A DNA stretch of 55,486 nucleotides, from NCBI GenBank assembly GCA_026415155.1, contig JAOAHQ010000047.1, forward strand, positions 1 through 55,486, in the 5' to 3' direction. The translations under genes were made by a program, and so were the position numbers. Positions 16,296-24,507 of the stretch are shown here, piece by piece. Origin of the DNA: Rhodocyclaceae bacterium. GTDB lineage: Bacteria > Pseudomonadota > Gammaproteobacteria > Burkholderiales > Rhodocyclaceae. Positions within the stretch are counted from its first letter, which is position 1, and each line of letters begins with the position of its first letter. The notes below the pieces were generated by a model that saw nothing but the letters and a program-made list of their open reading frames with translations, was not told where the DNA came from and searched no databases.

Positions 16296-18391
16296 TGGCC
16301 ACGCAAACGCTCGATCTGCGCAGCCTGGTGCGGCCCGAGAATCTGAAGGCGCTCGCCGCGCCGGCGCTCATCATCCTGATCCTTTCGATGATGGTGCTGC
16401 CGCTGCCGGCCTTCATGCTCGACCTCTTTTTCACCTTCAACATCGCGCTGTCGATCATGGTGATGCTGGTCGCGCTCTACACGATGAAGCCGCTCGACTT
16501 TTCGGTGTTTCCGACCGTGCTGCTCGTCACGACGCTGCTGCGTCTTTCCCTCAACGTCGCCTCGACGCGCGTGGTGCTGCTCGAAGGCCACACCGGCCCG
16601 GATGCGGCCGGCAAGGTCATCGAGGCCTTTGGCCACTTCCTGGTCGGCGGCAATTACGCGGTGGGCATCATCGTCTTCATCATCCTCACTGTCATCAACT
16701 TCGTCGTCATCACGAAGGGCGCCGGCCGCATCGCCGAGGTCTCGGCCCGCTTCACGCTCGATGCGATGCCGGGCAAGCAGATGGCGATCGACGCCGATTT
16801 GAACGCGGGACTCATCGGCGAAGAGGAGGCGCGCCGGCGCAGGAAGGAGATCGCGCAGGAGGCCGATTTCTACGGCTCGATGGACGGTGCCTCGAAGTTC
16901 GTACGCGGCGATGCGATCGCCGGCATCCTGATTTTGCTCATCAACATCATTGGCGGCCTCATCGTCGGCATGATCCAGCACGACATGGAAGCGGCGCAAG
17001 CCGCGCGCGTCTATACGCTCTTGACGATCGGCGATGGCCTCGTCGCGCAGATTCCGGCGCTCGTGATCTCGGTCGCGGCCGGCCTCGTCGTCTCGCGCGT
17101 CAATGACGAGAAGGACGTGACGAGCTCCTTCATCGCGCAGCTCTTCGGCAACCCGATGGTGATGGCGCTCGCGGCCGGCATCCTCGGCGTGCTCGGCATC
17201 ATCCCGGGCATGCCGCACTTCGTCTTCCTCTTCCTCGCCGCCGTCCTCGGCGGGCTGGCCTGGTGGCAGATGAAGCAGCGGGCGAAGGAATCCGCCGCCC
17301 AGGCCGAGAAGCCGGCTGCGCCGAGCGCCGCAGCCGAAGAGGCCGCCGAGGCGAGCTGGGCCGACGTCGCGCCCGTCGATGTGCTCGGCCTCGAGGTCGG
17401 CTACCGGCTCATCCCGCTCGTCGACCGCAATCAGGATGGCGAGCTTTTGAAACGCATCCGCGGCCTGCGCAAAAAATTTGCCCAGGAAGTGGGTTTCCTC
17501 GTCGCGCCCGTGCATATCCGCGACAACCTCGAGCTCAAGCCGAATGGCTATCGCATCACATTGAAGGGCGTCGAGGTCGGCGTCGGCGAGGCCTATCCCG
17601 GCATGTTCCTGGCGATCAACCCGGGGCGCGTCTCGGGGCCGCTGCCGGGCAATGCGACGAAGGATCCGGCCTTTGGCCTGCCGGCCGTCTGGATCGAGCC
17701 GCAATTGCGCGATCAGGCCCACATCATGGGCTACACGGTCGTCGATGCCGGCACGGTGATCGCCACGCACTTAAACCACGTGATCCTCTCCCATGCTGCG
17801 GAGCTCTTGGGCCGCCAGGAGACGCAGGCGCTGCTCGATCACATCGCCAAGGATACGCCCAAGCTCATCGAGGAGCTCGTGCCGAAGCTCCTGCCGCTTG
17901 CCACCGTGCAGCGCGTGCTGCAAAACCTGCTCGAAGAGGGCGTCAATATCCGCGACATGCGCACCATCATCGAGACGCTCGCCGAGCATGCGCCGCGCAG
18001 CCAGGATCCGCTCGAGCTCACGGCGCAGGTGCGCGTCGCCCTGGGCCGTGCGATCGTCCAGCAGTTGTTCCCGGGCAAAGAGGAAATCCAGGTCATGGCG
18101 CTCGAACCTGGCCTTGAACGCTTGCTGAGCCAAGCGCTCTCGGGCGCCGGCGCCGATGGTTCCGGTATCGAGCCGGGGCTCGCCGACACCTTGCTGCGCG
18201 AGACGGCGGTGGCGGCGAAGCGGCAGGAGGACATGGGCCTGCCGCCCGTGCTGCTCGTGCCGGGGCAGCTGCGCTGGCTGCTTTCGCGCTTCCTGCGGCG
18301 TGCCTGGGCGAATCTCAAGGTGCTCGCCAACAACGAGATTCCAGAGAATCGGACGATCAAGGTGACGACGATCATCGGCGCAAAGGCCTGA
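16295..18391 (+). CDS. flhA: Flagellar type III export protein FlhA
   Basis: Major export gate component of 698 residues, normal length. The N-terminal half has about eight membrane helices (ALIILILSMMVLPLPAFMLD, FSVFPTVLLVTTLLRLSLNVASTR). The conserved cytoplasmic loop with GKQMAIDADLNAGLIGEEEARRRR is split here across residues about 155-185. The large C-terminal chaperone/substrate-docking domain begins near DVLGLEVGYRLIPL and contains AGTVIATHLNHVI. It starts on the flhB stop (TGATG). Confidence 0.96.
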   Translation: MATQTLDLRSLVRPENLKALAAPALIILILSMMVLPLPAFMLDLFFTFNIALSIMVMLVALYTMKPLDFSVFPTVLLVTTLLRLSLNVASTRVVLLEGHTGPDAAGKVIEAFGHFLVGGNYAVGIIVFIILTVINFVVITKGAGRIAEVSARFTLDAMPGKQMAIDADLNAGLIGEEEARRRRKEIAQEADFYGSMDGASKFVRGDAIAGILILLINIIGGLIVGMIQHDMEAAQAARVYTLLTIGDGLVAQIPALVISVAAGLVVSRVNDEKDVTSSFIAQLFGNPMVMALAAGILGVLGIIPGMPHFVFLFLAAVLGGLAWWQMKQRAKESAAQAEKPAAPSAAAEEAAEASWADVAPVDVLGLEVGYRLIPLVDRNQDGELLKRIRGLRKKFAQEVGFLVAPVHIRDNLELKPNGYRITLKGVEVGVGEAYPGMFLAINPGRVSGPLPGNATKDPAFGLPAVWIEPQLRDQAHIMGYTVVDAGTVIATHLNHVILSHAAELLGRQETQALLDHIAKDTPKLIEELVPKLLPLATVQRVLQNLLEEGVNIRDMRTIIETLAEHAPRSQDPLELTAQVRVALGRAIVQQLFPGKEEIQVMALEPGLERLLSQALSGAGADGSGIEPGLADTLLRETAVAAKRQEDMGLPPVLLVPGQLRWLLSRFLRRAWANLKVLANNEIPENRTIKVTTIIGAKA

Positions 18392-18428
18392 TGCATGCAC
18401 TCGCTGCGTGGGGTGAAAAGGAAACGAC

Positions 18429-20027
18429 ATGACGGTGAAACGCTTTTTCGGTGAGAGCGCGCGCGAGGCGCTGCGCAAGGTCAAGGCGGAACTCGGCCCC
18501 GAGGCGATCGTGATCTCGAACAAGCCCGTCGCAGGCGGCGTCGAGATCATGGCGATGTCGGCCGACAGCCTCGATGCCCTCTCCAAGCAAGCCAGCGCTG
18601 CGCCACCTGCCGGGGCCGTCCCGCCACGGCCGACTATTCGAAGTGAGTCGGCGCCCGGCGGGACGTCTTCATTTCCGCCAGCGCAGACTATTCGAAGTGA
18701 GTCGGCGCCCGGCGGGACGTCTTCATTTCCGCCAGCGCCTCCAGGGGCGGGCGCGCCAGCGGCGCCGGCGAGCCCTCCGCCGGCTGCGCCGACGTATCAC
18801 ACGCATGAGGACGAGGATTATGCAGTGAGCCTCTCGGCCAAGGCGCGCGCGCCGCGGCCCTTCCAGCCGTGGCAGCCCTGGCATCCGCCGCGCGCCGAGC
18901 CGGTGAGTCCTGCACGAGCGGCGTCGGCGCCGCAAGAGCGCGTGCGGCCGCGGCCGCTGCCGCCCAAGCAGCAGGTGCCGAGCCACGAGCAGGTGGCCGC
19001 TACACTCGCCCAGGCGGCGCGGGAACTCGACTCGGCAAGCGCGGGCGGCTTCGAGGACACGCCGCAAATCCGTGAGCTTCTGAGCGAGATGCAATCGATC
19101 AAGGCCATGCTCGAACGTCAGCTCGCCGGTTTCGCCTGGGGTGAGATGACGCGCCAGGCGCCAATCAAGGCGCAACTGCTCGGCGAAATGCTCGAGGCGG
19201 GCTTCTCCGGGCTGCTGTCGCGCCGGCTCGTCGAAGAGATGCCGGAAAACCTGGAGCTCGCGGCGGCGAGAAAGTGGCTGATCGGCGCGGTCAATCGCCG
19301 CCTGCGGACGCTGTCGGCCGAGAACGATCTCATCGACCGCGGCGGCGTGTTCGCGCTCGTCGGCCCGACGGGTGTGGGCAAGACGACGACGACGGCGAAG
19401 CTTGCCGCGCGCTGCGTCGTGCGCTATGGCGCCGAAAAGCTCGCCCTCTTGACCACCGACGGCTACCGCATCGGGGCGCATGAGCAGCTGCGCATCTATG
19501 GCCGCATCCTCGGCGTGCCGGTGCATGTGGTGCGCGATGGTGAGGATCTGCGCCGCACGCTCGCCGATCTGTCCGGCAAGCACATGGTGCTCATCGACAC
19601 CGTCGGCATGAGCCAGCGCGACCGCATGGTCGCCGAGCAGGCAGCGATGCTGATGCGCGCCGGCGACGTGCGGCGCCTCTTGCTGCTCAATGCGACGAGC
19701 CGCGGCGACACGCTCGACGACGTGATCCGCAACTACGCGGGCGAAGACATCGCCGGCTGCATCCTGACCAAGGTCGATGAGACGGCATCGCTTGCGCCGG
19801 CGCTCGACGCCGTAGTGCGCCACGGCTTGTTGCTTGCCTATGTCGCCAACGGCCAGCGCGTGCCCGAGGATCTGCATCTGCCCAATCGCAACTGGCTCTT
19901 GCACCGCGCCTTCAAACAGCCGGCGCCCAATTCGGTGCATCGCCTCAAGAGCGAGGAAATCGGTCTCTTGATGCCGGCGCGCCTCGATGAGCCGCCGGCG
20001 GCTTCGCGCGGAGGCGCCTTTGTCTGA
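18429..20027 (+). CDS. flhF: Signal-recognition-type GTPase FlhF
   Basis: FlhF places the flagellum at the pole. The N-terminus MTVKRFFGESAREALRKVKAELGPEA is the B-domain start. A Pro/Ala-rich linker of about 110 residues follows. The NG domain has the P-loop GPTGVGKTTTTAK near residue 312, DTVGMSQRD (G3) and TKVDE (G4). At 532 residues it is longer than many homologues. The linker contains an exact 54-bp tandem duplication built from the dispersed repeat. The stop overlaps the next gene by 8 bp, coupling FlhF to the FlhG-like relic. Confidence 0.95.
   Translation: MTVKRFFGESAREALRKVKAELGPEAIVISNKPVAGGVEIMAMSADSLDALSKQASAAPPAGAVPPRPTIRSESAPGGTSSFPPAQTIRSESAPGGTSSFPPAPPGAGAPAAPASPPPAAPTYHTHEDEDYAVSLSAKARAPRPFQPWQPWHPPRAEPVSPARAASAPQERVRPRPLPPKQQVPSHEQVAATLAQAARELDSASAGGFEDTPQIRELLSEMQSIKAMLERQLAGFAWGEMTRQAPIKAQLLGEMLEAGFSGLLSRRLVEEMPENLELAAARKWLIGAVNRRLRTLSAENDLIDRGGVFALVGPTGVGKTTTTAKLAARCVVRYGAEKLALLTTDGYRIGAHEQLRIYGRILGVPVHVVRDGEDLRRTLADLSGKHMVLIDTVGMSQRDRMVAEQAAMLMRAGDVRRLLLLNATSRGDTLDDVIRNYAGEDIAGCILTKVDETASLAPALDAVVRHGLLLAYVANGQRVPEDLHLPNRNWLLHRAFKQPAPNSVHRLKSEEIGLLMPARLDEPPAASRGGAFV
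18614..18738 (+). repeat. Inverted repeat pair and 54-bp tandem duplication inside flhF
   Basis: A forward repeat copy (18614-18635) faces a reverse copy (18646-18667) across a 10-bp spacer. The segment 18632-18685 is then repeated exactly at 18686-18738, giving a second reverse copy at 18700-18721. The duplicated unit encodes TIRSESAPGGTSSFPPA twice. The layout resembles a paired (REPIN-like) element. Confidence 0.8.
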
Positions 20028-20343
20028 GGCCGATGTCTTGCACACCGGGCAGGAGTGGCTCTGCGATCAGGCCGATGGCCTGCGCCGGCTCTTCGGCGCG
20101 CCGGTGGCCACGCTGGCAGTGGCGGCGCGCGAGGACGCGGTGATCGAGGCTTATGCGCTGATCAAGCGCCTCGTGCGCGAGGAAGGCGGCAGCTGTTTTC
20201 GCATCGCGATCGCCGAGGCGAAAAGCGAGGCCGAGGCGCGCGCGCTGTTTGCCACGATGCAACGCGTGGCCCACGAATATCTCGGTGTGCGGCTCGAATA
20301 CGCGGGCCGCACCCGTCTGCCGCCGGGCGATTCGATGCTATAG
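20020..20343 (+). CDS. Truncated FlhG/FleN-like protein lacking the ATPase P-loop
   Basis: A 107-residue protein immediately after flhF. Residues about 11-21 read LCDQADGLRRLFG, the DQA-type N-terminal motif by which FlhG stimulates the FlhF GTPase. The next part, AREDAVIEAYALIKRLV, matches the late MinD-fold segment around TDAYALIK. AKSEAEARALFATMQRVAHEYLGVRLEYAG matches the following FlhG helices (in pieces). The Walker A (KGGVGKT), the switch regions and the C-terminal membrane helix are absent. The TTG start is supported by GGAGG five bases upstream and overlaps flhF by 8 bp. Sequence is intact, so it looks like a maintained mini-gene rather than random decay. Confidence 0.72.
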   Translation: MSEADVLHTGQEWLCDQADGLRRLFGAPVATLAVAAREDAVIEAYALIKRLVREEGGSCFRIAIAEAKSEAEARALFATMQRVAHEYLGVRLEYAGRTRLPPGDSML

Positions 20344-20400
20344 TCGGAAGCCTTGGGCGTCGTCAGCGCCCAGTTTTTTCCGAGTCCGACGCCACCGACG

Positions 20401-21177
20401 ATGTATACCGCCCAGGGCACGCTCGAGAAGGAGCGCCTCGTCCAACAGTATGCGCCACTCGTCAAGCGCATCGCCTATCACTTGATGGCGAAGCTGCCGG
20501 CCTCCGTGATGGTTGAGGATCTCGTGCAAAACGGCATGCTGGGGCTTCTTGATGCGCTCAACCGCTTCGAGGACGGCCAAGGCGCGCAGTTCGAAACCTA
20601 TGCGGTGCAGCGCATCCGCGGCGCGATGCTCGATGGCCTGCGCGAAAACGACTGGCTGCCGCGCGGCCTCAGAAAGGAAATGCGCCGCGTCGAAGCGGCG
20701 ATCGCCAAGCTCGAACACGAACAAGGCCGCCCGCCTTCCGAAGGGGAGCTCGCCGCCGCGCTCGGCATGACGCTCGCCGAATACCAGAAACTCTTGCAGG
20801 AGGCACGCGGGCACCAGCTCATCTATCTCGAAGACATCGCCGAAGAGGACGAGGACTATCTCGATCGCCACGCTGCCGGCGTCTCGCCCGATCCCCTCGA
20901 GCTGCTCGAAGAGGAGGACCTGCGCCAGGCCCTCGTTGCGGCGATCGCCCAGCTTCCCGAGCGCGAAAAGCTCATGATGGCGCTCTACTACGAAGAAGAC
21001 CTCAACCTGCGCGAGATTGGCGAGATCATGGGCGTGACCGAATCGCGCGTTTGTCAATTGCACAGCCAGGCGGTTGCGCGCTTGCGGGCCGCCGTGCTCG
21101 GCGGCGAGTCGCCACCCAAGCTTGCCAAGCGGCGCGGCCGCAAGCCGAAGTCTCAAGCCCAGCACGAGGCCGCCTAA
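20401..21177 (+). CDS. fliA: Flagellar sigma factor FliA (sigma-28)
   Basis: Sigma factor for late flagellar genes, 258 residues. The N-terminus MYTAQGTLEKERLVQQYAPL fits FliA. Region 2 contains LVKRIAYHLMAKLPASVMVEDLVQNGMLGLLDA (split), with region 3 around ENDWLPRGLRKEMRRVEAAI and region 4 with REIGEIMGVTESRVCQLHSQA. ATG 20401 is chosen over the upstream in-frame TTG because of this N-terminus. FlgM, its expected anti-sigma factor, is encoded 2 kb away on the other strand. Confidence 0.95.
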   Translation: MYTAQGTLEKERLVQQYAPLVKRIAYHLMAKLPASVMVEDLVQNGMLGLLDALNRFEDGQGAQFETYAVQRIRGAMLDGLRENDWLPRGLRKEMRRVEAAIAKLEHEQGRPPSEGELAAALGMTLAEYQKLLQEARGHQLIYLEDIAEEDEDYLDRHAAGVSPDPLELLEEEDLRQALVAAIAQLPEREKLMMALYYEEDLNLREIGEIMGVTESRVCQLHSQAVARLRAAVLGGESPPKLAKRRGRKPKSQAQHEAA

Positions 21178-21181
21178 AGCC

Positions 21182-21922
21182 ATGGACAAGATCAGCCTCA
21201 TTGGCCTGACCCTTGGCCTTTCGGCCATCCTGCTCGGCCAGGTGCTCGAAGGCGGCCACATCGGCTCGCTCCTGCAGCCCACCGCCTTTTTGATCGTCAT
21301 CGGCGGCACGGTGGGTGCCGTGATGCTGCAAAGCCCGCTCAATGTCTTTCTCACAGGCACGAAGCTCGTCAAGTGGGTGTTCTTGCCGCCGCTGATCCAG
21401 CCGCAGCGGCTCATCGAAAACATCGTGCGCTGGAGCCATATCGCGCGCAAGGAGGGCTTGCTGGCGCTCGAAGCGCAGATCGCCAGCGTGCCCGATCCCT
21501 TCATGCAAAAGGGGCTGCAACTCTTGGTCGATGGCGCCGAACCCGAGCGGCTCAAAGAGGTGCTCGAAGTCGAGATCAGCGCCTGGGAAGGGCAGATGAA
21601 GCTTGCCGCGCGCATCTGGGAATCGGCGGGCGGCTATGCGCCGACCATCGGCATCCTCGGCGCCGTCATGGGCTTGATCCACGTCATGGAAAACCTCTCC
21701 GACCCTTCGAAGCTCGGCGCCGGCATCGCGGTCGCCTTCGTCGCGACGATCTACGGCGTCGGCTCGGCGAACCTGATTTTCCTGCCGATCGCGAAGAAAC
21801 TCATCGCCCACATCAACCGCCTCGTCACGCTGCGCGAGATGTTCGTCGATGGCTTAGTCGGCATCGCCAATGGCGACAATCCGCGCATCATCGAGAGTCG
21901 GTTACAGGGGTACGTCGTCTAA
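21182..21922 (+). CDS. motC: Flagellar stator protein MotC (MotA/PomA family)
   Basis: Membrane stator subunit of 246 residues with four helices. MDKISLIGLTLGLSAILLGQ and FLIVIGGTVGAVMLQSP form the first two. AGGYAPTIGILGAVMGLIHVM and AVAFVATIYGVGSANLIFLP form the last pair with the typical channel-lining residues. Length and pairing with an OmpA-domain MotB-like gene three bases downstream match MotC of polar flagellates. It begins 4 bp after fliA. Confidence 0.92.
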   Translation: MDKISLIGLTLGLSAILLGQVLEGGHIGSLLQPTAFLIVIGGTVGAVMLQSPLNVFLTGTKLVKWVFLPPLIQPQRLIENIVRWSHIARKEGLLALEAQIASVPDPFMQKGLQLLVDGAEPERLKEVLEVEISAWEGQMKLAARIWESAGGYAPTIGILGAVMGLIHVMENLSDPSKLGAGIAVAFVATIYGVGSANLIFLPIAKKLIAHINRLVTLREMFVDGLVGIANGDNPRIIESRLQGYVV

Positions 21923-21924
21923 TC

Positions 21925-22707
21925 ATGGCGCGCAAGAAGCCGGAGGAGGAGCACGAGAACCACGAGCGCTGGCTCGTCTCCTACGCCGACTTCATCACGC
22001 TGCTCTTTGCCTTCTTCGTCGTCATGTATGCGCTCTCCTCGATCAACGAGGGCAAGTATCGCGTGCTCGCCGATTCGATCGCGGCGGCTTTCCGCAACAT
22101 CCCCGGCCAGAGCGTCGGCGCGATGCCGCAGATCAACCCGGCCGCGCCGCTACCGGCGACGATTCCCTTGAAAAAGCCGCAGGTGGCCAATCTCAAGGCC
22201 GATCTCGAGCGCGAGAAGATTCGGGAATTGCTGCGCCACAAGGCCAAGGAGATCACCGAGGCGCTCGCGCCGATGGTCGAGCAAGGCCAGGTGCGCGTCA
22301 CCGAAGGTGCCTTGGGCATCACGGTCGAGATCAACGCAAGCGTCCTCTTCGATTCGGGCGAGGCGCGTCTGCAGCCCCAGGCGCAGCGCGTGCTGACCGC
22401 CGTTGGCCGCATTCTCGCCAGCACCGATTTTCCGATCACCGTCGAGGGGCATACCGACAATGTGCCGATCAATTCGCCCGTGTTCCCGTCGAACTGGGAG
22501 CTTTCCGGCGCGCGGGCGGCGAGCGTGGTGCGGCTTTTCATCGAAAACGGCGTCGATCCGCGCCGGCTCACCGCGGTGGGCTATGCCGAGCATCGTCCCG
22601 TCGCCGACAACGCAACACCCGAGGGCCGGCAGCGCAACCGCCGCGTGGCGATCAACATGGAGTCGCGCACCCCTGACGAGGTGAGGGAATTGGCGCTGCC
22701 GGAATGA
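21925..22707 (+). CDS. motD: Flagellar stator protein MotD (MotB family)
   Basis: Peptidoglycan-anchored stator subunit of 260 residues. The plug/TM segment WLVSYADFITLLFAFFVVMYA carries the ion-binding Asp. The OmpA-like domain spans about 130-250, with VEGHTDNVPI and SGARAASVVRLFIENGVDPRRL. Ion specificity (proton or sodium) cannot be decided from sequence here. The gene converges on flgN, with 3 bp between the stop codons. Confidence 0.93.
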   Translation: MARKKPEEEHENHERWLVSYADFITLLFAFFVVMYALSSINEGKYRVLADSIAAAFRNIPGQSVGAMPQINPAAPLPATIPLKKPQVANLKADLEREKIRELLRHKAKEITEALAPMVEQGQVRVTEGALGITVEINASVLFDSGEARLQPQAQRVLTAVGRILASTDFPITVEGHTDNVPINSPVFPSNWELSGARAASVVRLFIENGVDPRRLTAVGYAEHRPVADNATPEGRQRNRRVAINMESRTPDEVRELALPE

Positions 22708-22710
22708 AGG

Positions 22711-23184
22711 TCACGCTTTGCCGAGGATCCGGCCGCCGAGCCCGCCTTGCTGTTGGCCATCCGGGCCGTAGGTCGTGATCTGGTTGGCCGCGTTCATGAG
22801 GGCGGCCAACGCCTGCTGATGATGGCTCAAATGGAGCTGAATCAACCGGCCGTTGGTCTCGTTGAGATCGCGGGCGCGCTGGGCGAGCTCAAGGAGTCTT
22901 TCCCACTGCGCCTGGTAGGGCGCGCCCTCCTGGGAGGCAAGCCAAGCCTCCATGCCGGCGCGGCCGGCCGGCAAGCCGAGCCGGGCGAGGGCATGCTCGC
23001 GGGATCGGTCGAATCCGGCGAGCGCGCCCGCCAAGGCGTTCTTTTGCTCGATCAAGGGGAGCAGGGCTTCCGTCTCGCCCTTTTCAAGCAAGGATTGTTC
23101 GCGCTGCAACAGCGCAATGAAGGCCTCGAGCCGGCCGATTTCGTCTTCGAGGGTTTGGGCGAGCGGCGGCAAGGGAGCCGGCAC
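22711..23184 (-). CDS. flgN: Flagellar chaperone FlgN
   Basis: Export chaperone for the hook-associated proteins FlgK and FlgL. It is a 157-residue helical protein, with LEDEIGRLEAFIALLQREQ and LLELAQRARDLNETNGRLIQ typical of the FlgN family. The GTG start is preceded by AAGGGA and lies 10 bp after the flgM stop. The longer frame that continues upstream overlaps flgM and is not used. Confidence 0.88.
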   Translation of the reverse strand: MPAPLPPLAQTLEDEIGRLEAFIALLQREQSLLEKGETEALLPLIEQKNALAGALAGFDRSREHALARLGLPAGRAGMEAWLASQEGAPYQAQWERLLELAQRARDLNETNGRLIQLHLSHHQQALAALMNAANQITTYGPDGQQQGGLGGRILGKA

Positions 23185-23194
23185 GCAATCTCCC

Positions 23195-23494
23195 TTACGC
23201 GGGCTTGCCGGCGCGGCCCAGCATCTCGCGCACGCTGGCGAGCAAGCCGTCGGCGATACGCTCCGGGTTGATCTGGAAGCGCCCCTCGCTGATCGCCTGC
23301 TTGATTTCGGCGACCTTCTGCGCATTGACGGGCGCTTCGCCGGCGCTTGCGCTGGCAAGGCGTGCCGAGAGCGCAGAGAGTTCGACCCGCTCGTCATTCG
23401 TGCTGCCTGCCGGCTGCGGCGAGGGCGCACCCGGTCGCGGGCGTGCGGCCTCGGGAAGGGTGCTTAAGGGTGGAATGGAACTGCCGATCTTCAC
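23195..23494 (-). CDS. flgM: Anti-sigma-28 factor FlgM
   Basis: Small secreted inhibitor of FliA, 99 residues. The N-terminus MKIGSSIPPLSTL is the disordered export part. The C-terminal half VELSALSARLASASAG and VNAQKVAEIKQAISEGRFQINPERIADGLL (in parts) is the FliA-binding region. A good sigma-28 promoter lies 42-68 bp upstream, consistent with the autoregulatory FlgM-FliA circuit. Confidence 0.93.
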   Translation of the reverse strand: MKIGSSIPPLSTLPEAARPRPGAPSPQPAGSTNDERVELSALSARLASASAGEAPVNAQKVAEIKQAISEGRFQINPERIADGLLASVREMLGRAGKPA

Positions 23495-23535
23495 GTTGAA
23501 TTCCTTTGCGCTAGGGTTGAGCTGCTTTGGGTGAT

Positions 23536-23562
23536 ATTACGGCGTTCCTGATGAAAACCTTA
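23536..23562 (-). promoter_or_regulatory. Sigma-28 promoter for flgM-flgN
   Basis: On the minus strand, TAAGGTTT (23562-23555) and GCCGTAAT (23543-23536) are separated by exactly eleven bases. The -35 matches seven of eight bases of the FliA consensus TAAAGTTT, and the -10 keeps GCCG. It is located 42 bp upstream of flgM. Confidence 0.7.
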
Positions 23563-23621
23563 GGCCGATGTCACAAGTGATTGGCTGGGCAAGCCGATTC
23601 GCATTGACTTGATTATAAACC

Positions 23622-24296
23622 TCAATAGCTGACTTCGACGATGCCGCCTGCCCGGGCGATGCCGCTCACAACCTGGCCGTTCGTGAGCCGCACCTGGACG
23701 GGCTGGCCCTCGGCTGCCTGGTTGAGCGCGCGGCCCTCATTGGTGACGGCAAAGCCCGGTCCGCGCGAGACGAGCTTGACGGTCTGGCCTGAGCGCACGA
23801 CGGTCGGCATCTTCAAGAGGTCGGCCCGCAAGGGGCGCCCGGCCGGGATCGGGCTTGCAGCCACCTTGCCGATGGCGAGCGAGGCATCGGTGAGGATGCT
23901 GGCCGGCAGCTCGGCGAGATCGCCTACTTGGGTTGCGAGGTCTGTGGCAGTGAGCTCCTGGCCTTGGGCGATCGGCCGCGCGCTGACGAGATAGGCGGCC
24001 TTGATGCGGATCTGGACGGGCACATAGACGCGCCAGCCGGCCTCATCGAGGCAGCGCACCAGGACGTTCGTGCGGCCCCAGGGCTTTGCGCCGGCGGGGC
24101 GGCTCACTTCGAAGTCGTGGCAGGGGGCAAGCCGATTGCCCGGATCGAGGCTGCCGACTTCGATGCTCACTTCACCTGGCAAGCCGCGCGTTTGAACCTT
24201 GAGCCACTCCAGGACGGCCTTTTTGACGGGCAGGGGGTCTTGCTGGGCCCAAGCGGCCTGGCCAAGCAGCGCAAAAAGCAAGAAGACGAGGCGCAT
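23622..24296 (-). CDS. flgA: P-ring assembly chaperone FlgA
   Basis: Periplasmic chaperone for assembly of FlgI, 224 residues. It has a signal peptide (MRLVFLLFALLGQAAWAQ) and a SAF-type domain with ARPIAQGQELTATDLATQVGD. The C-terminus GQTVKLVSRGPGFAVTNEG and VRLTNGQVVSGIARAGG is typical of FlgA. It is divergent from flgB, with a possible sigma-54 promoter and a shared palindrome in between. Confidence 0.93.
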   Translation of the reverse strand: MRLVFLLFALLGQAAWAQQDPLPVKKAVLEWLKVQTRGLPGEVSIEVGSLDPGNRLAPCHDFEVSRPAGAKPWGRTNVLVRCLDEAGWRVYVPVQIRIKAAYLVSARPIAQGQELTATDLATQVGDLAELPASILTDASLAIGKVAASPIPAGRPLRADLLKMPTVVRSGQTVKLVSRGPGFAVTNEGRALNQAAEGQPVQVRLTNGQVVSGIARAGGIVEVSY

Positions 24297-24338
24297 GGCC
24301 GGATTGCAGCACGAATCGGGCCACGGCTTCCCCTCAGG

Positions 24339-24354
24339 AGCAAAGGTTTTCCCG
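24339..24354 (-). promoter_or_regulatory. Candidate sigma-54 promoter for flgA
   Basis: Minus-strand CGGGAAAACCTTTGCT has GG and GC exactly ten bases apart and a perfect -12 TTGCT. The -24 box is weak. It would give a leader of about 32 bases. Confidence 0.5.
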
Positions 24355-24368
24355 CCCTATTCCGGCGA

Positions 24369-24381
24369 GGCAAGAATTGCC
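24369..24381. promoter_or_regulatory. GGCAA-N3-TTGCC palindrome between flgA and flgB
   Basis: GGCAAGAATTGCC lies between the divergent candidate sigma-54 promoters of flgA and flgB. It is centred about 108 bp upstream of the predicted flgB start of transcription, a normal enhancer distance. A second inverted pair, CGCTTGCCG at 24384-24392 and CGGCAAGCG at 24401-24409, follows. Confidence 0.6.
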
Positions 24382-24457
24382 GCCGCTTGCCGCGGCGAGC
24401 CGGCAAGCGGTGAGCCTCGCAAGCTGCTTACTCACGGTTTTCAAGGGCTTGGGCGCA

Positions 24458-24473
24458 TGGCACGTTTGCTGCA
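24458..24473 (+). promoter_or_regulatory. Sigma-54 promoter for the flgB-flgJ operon
   Basis: TGGCACGTTTGCTGCA has a perfect -24 box and GG/GC spacing of ten bases, with CTGCA in place of TTGCA at -12. The predicted start, near 24484, lies 24 bp before the flgB ATG. Confidence 0.8.
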
Positions 24474-24507
24474 TAACGACAGCGCCACAAAGAACTTGAG
24501 TCAAAAA

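Noticed and set aside
16187-17770. Long minus-strand frame opposite flhA
   Set aside because: Shadow ORF made of His/Arg/Asp repeats; flhA is complete on the other strand.
20353-20400. Upstream TTG start for fliA
   Set aside because: It would add 16 residues before the conserved MYTAQG N-terminus and has no ribosome site.
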